Part shown: positions 4,942 to 6,782 of the stretch, in pieces | Layout: the number at the start of each line of letters is the position of its first letter | Position numbering within the stretch: position 1 is the stretch's first letter | Source of the DNA: Candidatus Woesearchaeota archaeon | GTDB taxonomy: Archaea; Nanobdellota; Nanobdellia; Woesearchaeales; UBA10200 | Assembly (NCBI GenBank): GCA_016180275.1 | Contig: JACPBN010000059.1 | Coordinates: forward strand, 1 to 6,782 | Length of the DNA: 6,782 bases | Direction of reading: 5' to 3' | Notes under the pieces: model-generated | Database searches by the model: none | Told to the model about the DNA's origin: nothing | Seen by the model: the letters and a program-made list of their open reading frames with translations, nothing else | Program-made: the position numbers and the translations under genes

Positions 4942-6239
4942 GAAAGATGGGGAAAAAAGCTAATGCAATAATTGGATTTGGTGGACTTGCATTAGCTGCA
5001 GCTTTAGCAGGTTGGTATTTTTTCCAAAATCCTGTACCTTCAAATGTAACTCATAAACCAAAGGAAGCAAGTTCTGCGTTAGCAGATATTACTGATACAT
5101 TGCAAGAAAGAATAGCTTCAAGCAGAAATATAGCATATCTAGCTTTAGATCTAGAACGGGAAGATAATTTAGGCGTTACTGATGAAGATTACCAATTATT
5201 AGATAAAATACTCGATACTGCAAAAGCAAGAATTACCGTTAAACAGACATATAGCAAAAATGATGCATACAAGATATTAACTACTATAGCAGATATCATT
5301 GATGAATTTGGATTTGAGGGTGTTGTAAATTCAGATCCTCTGAATCACACTTTAAAGACAAAAAAAATTGACTGTAATGAATATACGTTACTTTATCTGG
5401 CAATTGCCGAACATCTTGACATCCCATTAAAAGGTGTTAATGCCCCTCAACATATATTTGTTAGGTTTGTATTGAGTGATAATGATTATTTAAACTGGGA
5501 ATGTGTTAGTAGACAACAATCAAAAGAACTATCAAATGAATTGTACATTAAAGGGCTAAATATTCATCCTGATGCAATTAGAAGTGGAGCAGCACTAAAA
5601 ACACTAGATAGGCAACAGATGGTTGGTAGGATTTTAACTGAAAATGCTTCTGCCAAATCTAAAAAAGGCGATTTAGAAGGAGCGCTAGTATATTTTAATC
5701 AAGCCATTAAACTAAATCCTAATGATGCAAATGCATACAATAATCGTGGAAATGCCAAACGTAAAAAAGGCGATTTGGAAGGAGCGCTAGAAGATTATGA
5801 TACTGCGATTAAACTAAACCCTAATGAGGTAAATGCATACTATAATCGTGGGATTGTCAAATCTGAAAAAGGCGATTTAGAAGGAGCGCGAGCAGATTAT
5901 GATCAAGCTATTAAACTAAATCCTAATGATGCAAATGCATACAATAATCGCGGGTATGCCAAATATAAAAAAGGCGATTTGGAAGGAACGCTAGCAGATT
6001 ATGATCAAGCCATTAAACTAAATCCTAATCATGCAAATGTATACTATAATCGTGGGATTGTCAAATCTGAAAAAGGCGATTTGGAAGGAGCGCTAGAAGA
6101 TTATGATACTGCGATTAAACTAAATCCTAATCATGCAAATGCATACCATAATCGTGGGTATGCCAAAGGTAATAAAGGCTATTTGGAAGGAGCGCTAGAA
6201 GATTATGACATGTATAAAAGATTAACTAAAGGCAAATAA
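4938..6239 (+). CDS. Membrane-anchored transglutaminase-like (papain-fold) protein with TPR repeats
   Basis: The protein has 433 residues from the GTG at 4938; an ATG at 4947 gives 430 and is also plausible. A basic start (MRKMGKK) and hydrophobic segment 11-29 (IIGFGGLALAAALAGWYFF) form a signal anchor, placing the rest outside the cell. Residues ~50-225 resemble a transglutaminase-like domain: Cys146 in KKIDCNEYTLLYLAIAEHL, His172 in VNAPQHIFVRF and the NWE motif (186-188) give the Cys-His-Asn/Asp triad. Such domains act as proteases, amidases or cross-linking enzymes; the substrate is unknown. Residues 234-433 are six 34-residue TPR units (consensus GDLEGALEDYDxAIKLNPN), the last one short, likely a protein-binding solenoid. 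The GTG overlaps the hydrolase stop by four bases (GTGA), with AGGAAGG just ahead. The M23-like gene starts four bases after its stop. Confidence 0.85.
   Translation: MRKMGKKANAIIGFGGLALAAALAGWYFFQNPVPSNVTHKPKEASSALADITDTLQERIASSRNIAYLALDLEREDNLGVTDEDYQLLDKILDTAKARITVKQTYSKNDAYKILTTIADIIDEFGFEGVVNSDPLNHTLKTKKIDCNEYTLLYLAIAEHLDIPLKGVNAPQHIFVRFVLSDNDYLNWECVSRQQSKELSNELYIKGLNIHPDAIRSGAALKTLDRQQMVGRILTENASAKSKKGDLEGALVYFNQAIKLNPNDANAYNNRGNAKRKKGDLEGALEDYDTAIKLNPNEVNAYYNRGIVKSEKGDLEGARADYDQAIKLNPNDANAYNNRGYAKYKKGDLEGTLADYDQAIKLNPNHANVYYNRGIVKSEKGDLEGALEDYDTAIKLNPNHANAYHNRGYAKGNKGYLEGALEDYDMYKRLTKGK
5637..6236 (+). repeat. Six tandem 102-bp repeats encoding TPR units
   Basis: GGCGATT or its variant recurs at 5667, 5769, 5871, 5973, 6075 and 6177, spaced by exactly 102 bases, so each unit keeps 34 codons. 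Units 2-5 are very similar at DNA level, including silent positions. Units 3 and 5 share a 42-base identical stretch (5837-5878 and 6041-6082), 204 bases apart, so a two-unit block appears to have been duplicated. The last unit is shortened and diverged. Confidence 0.9.
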
Positions 6240-6243
6240 AAAA

Positions 6244-6702
6244 ATGCCAGACTCAACCTCAGATTCAAGCGGTGAATACAGTTCATGTGAAGGTAGCGAT
6301 AGCAATCAAGAAAGTGATGGCGGCAATGGAAGTAGTAATTATGATGGCGATAATGATTCTGGCTTGGAAACTATTGTAGCAGATGGAAGCAGTGATGATG
6401 ATTGTAACAATGAAAATAGTGAAAGCTCTTCAGATGAACAATCAATATACGAGTTGCCCTTTCCAGAAGATGTAGAAAAAAAGATAGGTAAGCCTACTGG
6501 AAAGTATGCGCATGAGAACTTTCCTGAATCTCGGTATGCTGTTGACTTTCTTTTAGATGTTGACACGCCTATCTTAGCAGCAAGAGGCGGCAAAGTAACT
6601 CAAGTAAAATCTGATTCTGATAAATGGGGATTAGATTCAAAATTTATAGATGAAGCAAATTATGTGGGAATTTGCCATGGTGACGGTAGTGTTAGTGTTT
6701 GA
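6244..6702 (+). CDS. M23 (LytM-like) metallopeptidase domain protein, C-terminally truncated
   Basis: The protein has 152 residues. Residues 1-67 are a low-complexity acidic tail rich in Ser, Asp, Glu, Asn and Gly, with two Cys. Residues ~68-152 match the first half of an M23 peptidase domain: YELPFPEDVEKKIGKP, then KYAHENFPESRYAVDFLL with the likely zinc ligands His90 and Asp101, then TPILAARGGKVTQVKSDSD, and ANYVGICHGDGSVSV before TGA. A full domain continues with a catalytic His in a YxHL-type strand and a final HLHF zinc motif. Both are absent, and no frame up to the window end supplies them. The protein is therefore probably inactive, a remnant or a binding-only domain. The gene starts four bases after the TPR gene, with no clear Shine-Dalgarno. 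No signal peptide is seen. Confidence 0.75.
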   Translation: MPDSTSDSSGEYSSCEGSDSNQESDGGNGSSNYDGDNDSGLETIVADGSSDDDCNNENSESSSDEQSIYELPFPEDVEKKIGKPTGKYAHENFPESRYAVDFLLDVDTPILAARGGKVTQVKSDSDKWGLDSKFIDEANYVGICHGDGSVSV

Positions 6703-6706
6703 CTGA

Positions 6707-6738
6707 CAGAAAGTATTTTATAGTAATAGTACTTTCTG
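6707..6738 (+). repeat. 9-bp perfect hairpin just after the truncated M23 gene
   Basis: CAGAAAGTA (6707-6715) pairs with TACTTTCTG (6730-6738) around a 14-base AT-rich loop; a T-G and a T-A pair extend the stem inwards. It begins five bases after the stop codon. It may end the operon transcript, but no T tract follows, or it may mark the edge of an inserted element that cut off the M23 domain. Confidence 0.45.
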
Positions 6739-6782
6739 CTGTATATGATAAACATAATATGCCTCAAATGTGAAACCAAGTC

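Noticed and set aside
6339..6593. 84-codon minus-strand open frame opposite the M23-like gene
   Set aside because: Antisense shadow of the Ser/Asp-rich tail.
3043..6714. ACAGAAAGT shared by the ncRNA block and the hairpin after the M23-like gene
   Set aside because: A 9-base match in AT-rich DNA of this length can occur by chance, and the flanks do not match.
6660..6782. Minus-strand frame open from the window edge (about 40 codons)
   Set aside because: Overlaps the end of the M23-like gene antisense, has no recognisable motif, and its start lies outside the window.

Overview
The window reads as archaeal chromosomal DNA, most likely from an AT-rich, DPANN-like lineage (the lineage is inference). 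The archaeal signs are several TATA boxes of the TTTATATA type with A-rich BRE-like bases upstream, one of them placed so that its transcript would be leaderless. There are also a PIN-domain ribonuclease, a winged-helix regulator and a small AbrB/SpoVT-type regulator. Genes are compact, with 4-bp ATGA and GTGA overlaps.

Left part (1-1001, minus strand): two membrane-protein genes 5 bp apart, read leftwards. The upstream one (502-1001) has one N-terminal membrane helix and is split by an apparent 1-base deletion in a G run near 827-830. The downstream one (1-496) is polytopic and runs off the window. An AT-rich divergent promoter region (1002-1256) follows.

Middle (1257-2756): a winged-helix protein of unknown function on the plus strand converges on, and overlaps by 36 bp, a complete PIN-domain nuclease on the minus strand. 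Their promoters share an identical 12-base box, AACATTTATATA.

Non-coding block (2757-3442): AT-rich flanks surround roughly 400 bases of about 50% G+C. This core has a good TATA box in front, a 9-bp hairpin, a 13-bp perfect inverted repeat and a 30-bp near-perfect inverted repeat that ends in a T7 tract. It has no convincing reading frame and is the best candidate here for an undescribed structured RNA.

Right part (3443-6702, plus strand): a tightly packed four-gene operon encodes an AbrB-like regulator, an alpha/beta hydrolase (lipase-like) with a His/Gly-rich N-terminal tail, a membrane-anchored transglutaminase-like/TPR protein, and an M23-peptidase-like protein with an acidic Ser/Asp-rich tail. 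The last lacks the C-terminal half of its catalytic domain. Three different hydrolase-type folds under one small regulator suggest a cell-surface or envelope-modifying module; the joint role is inference.
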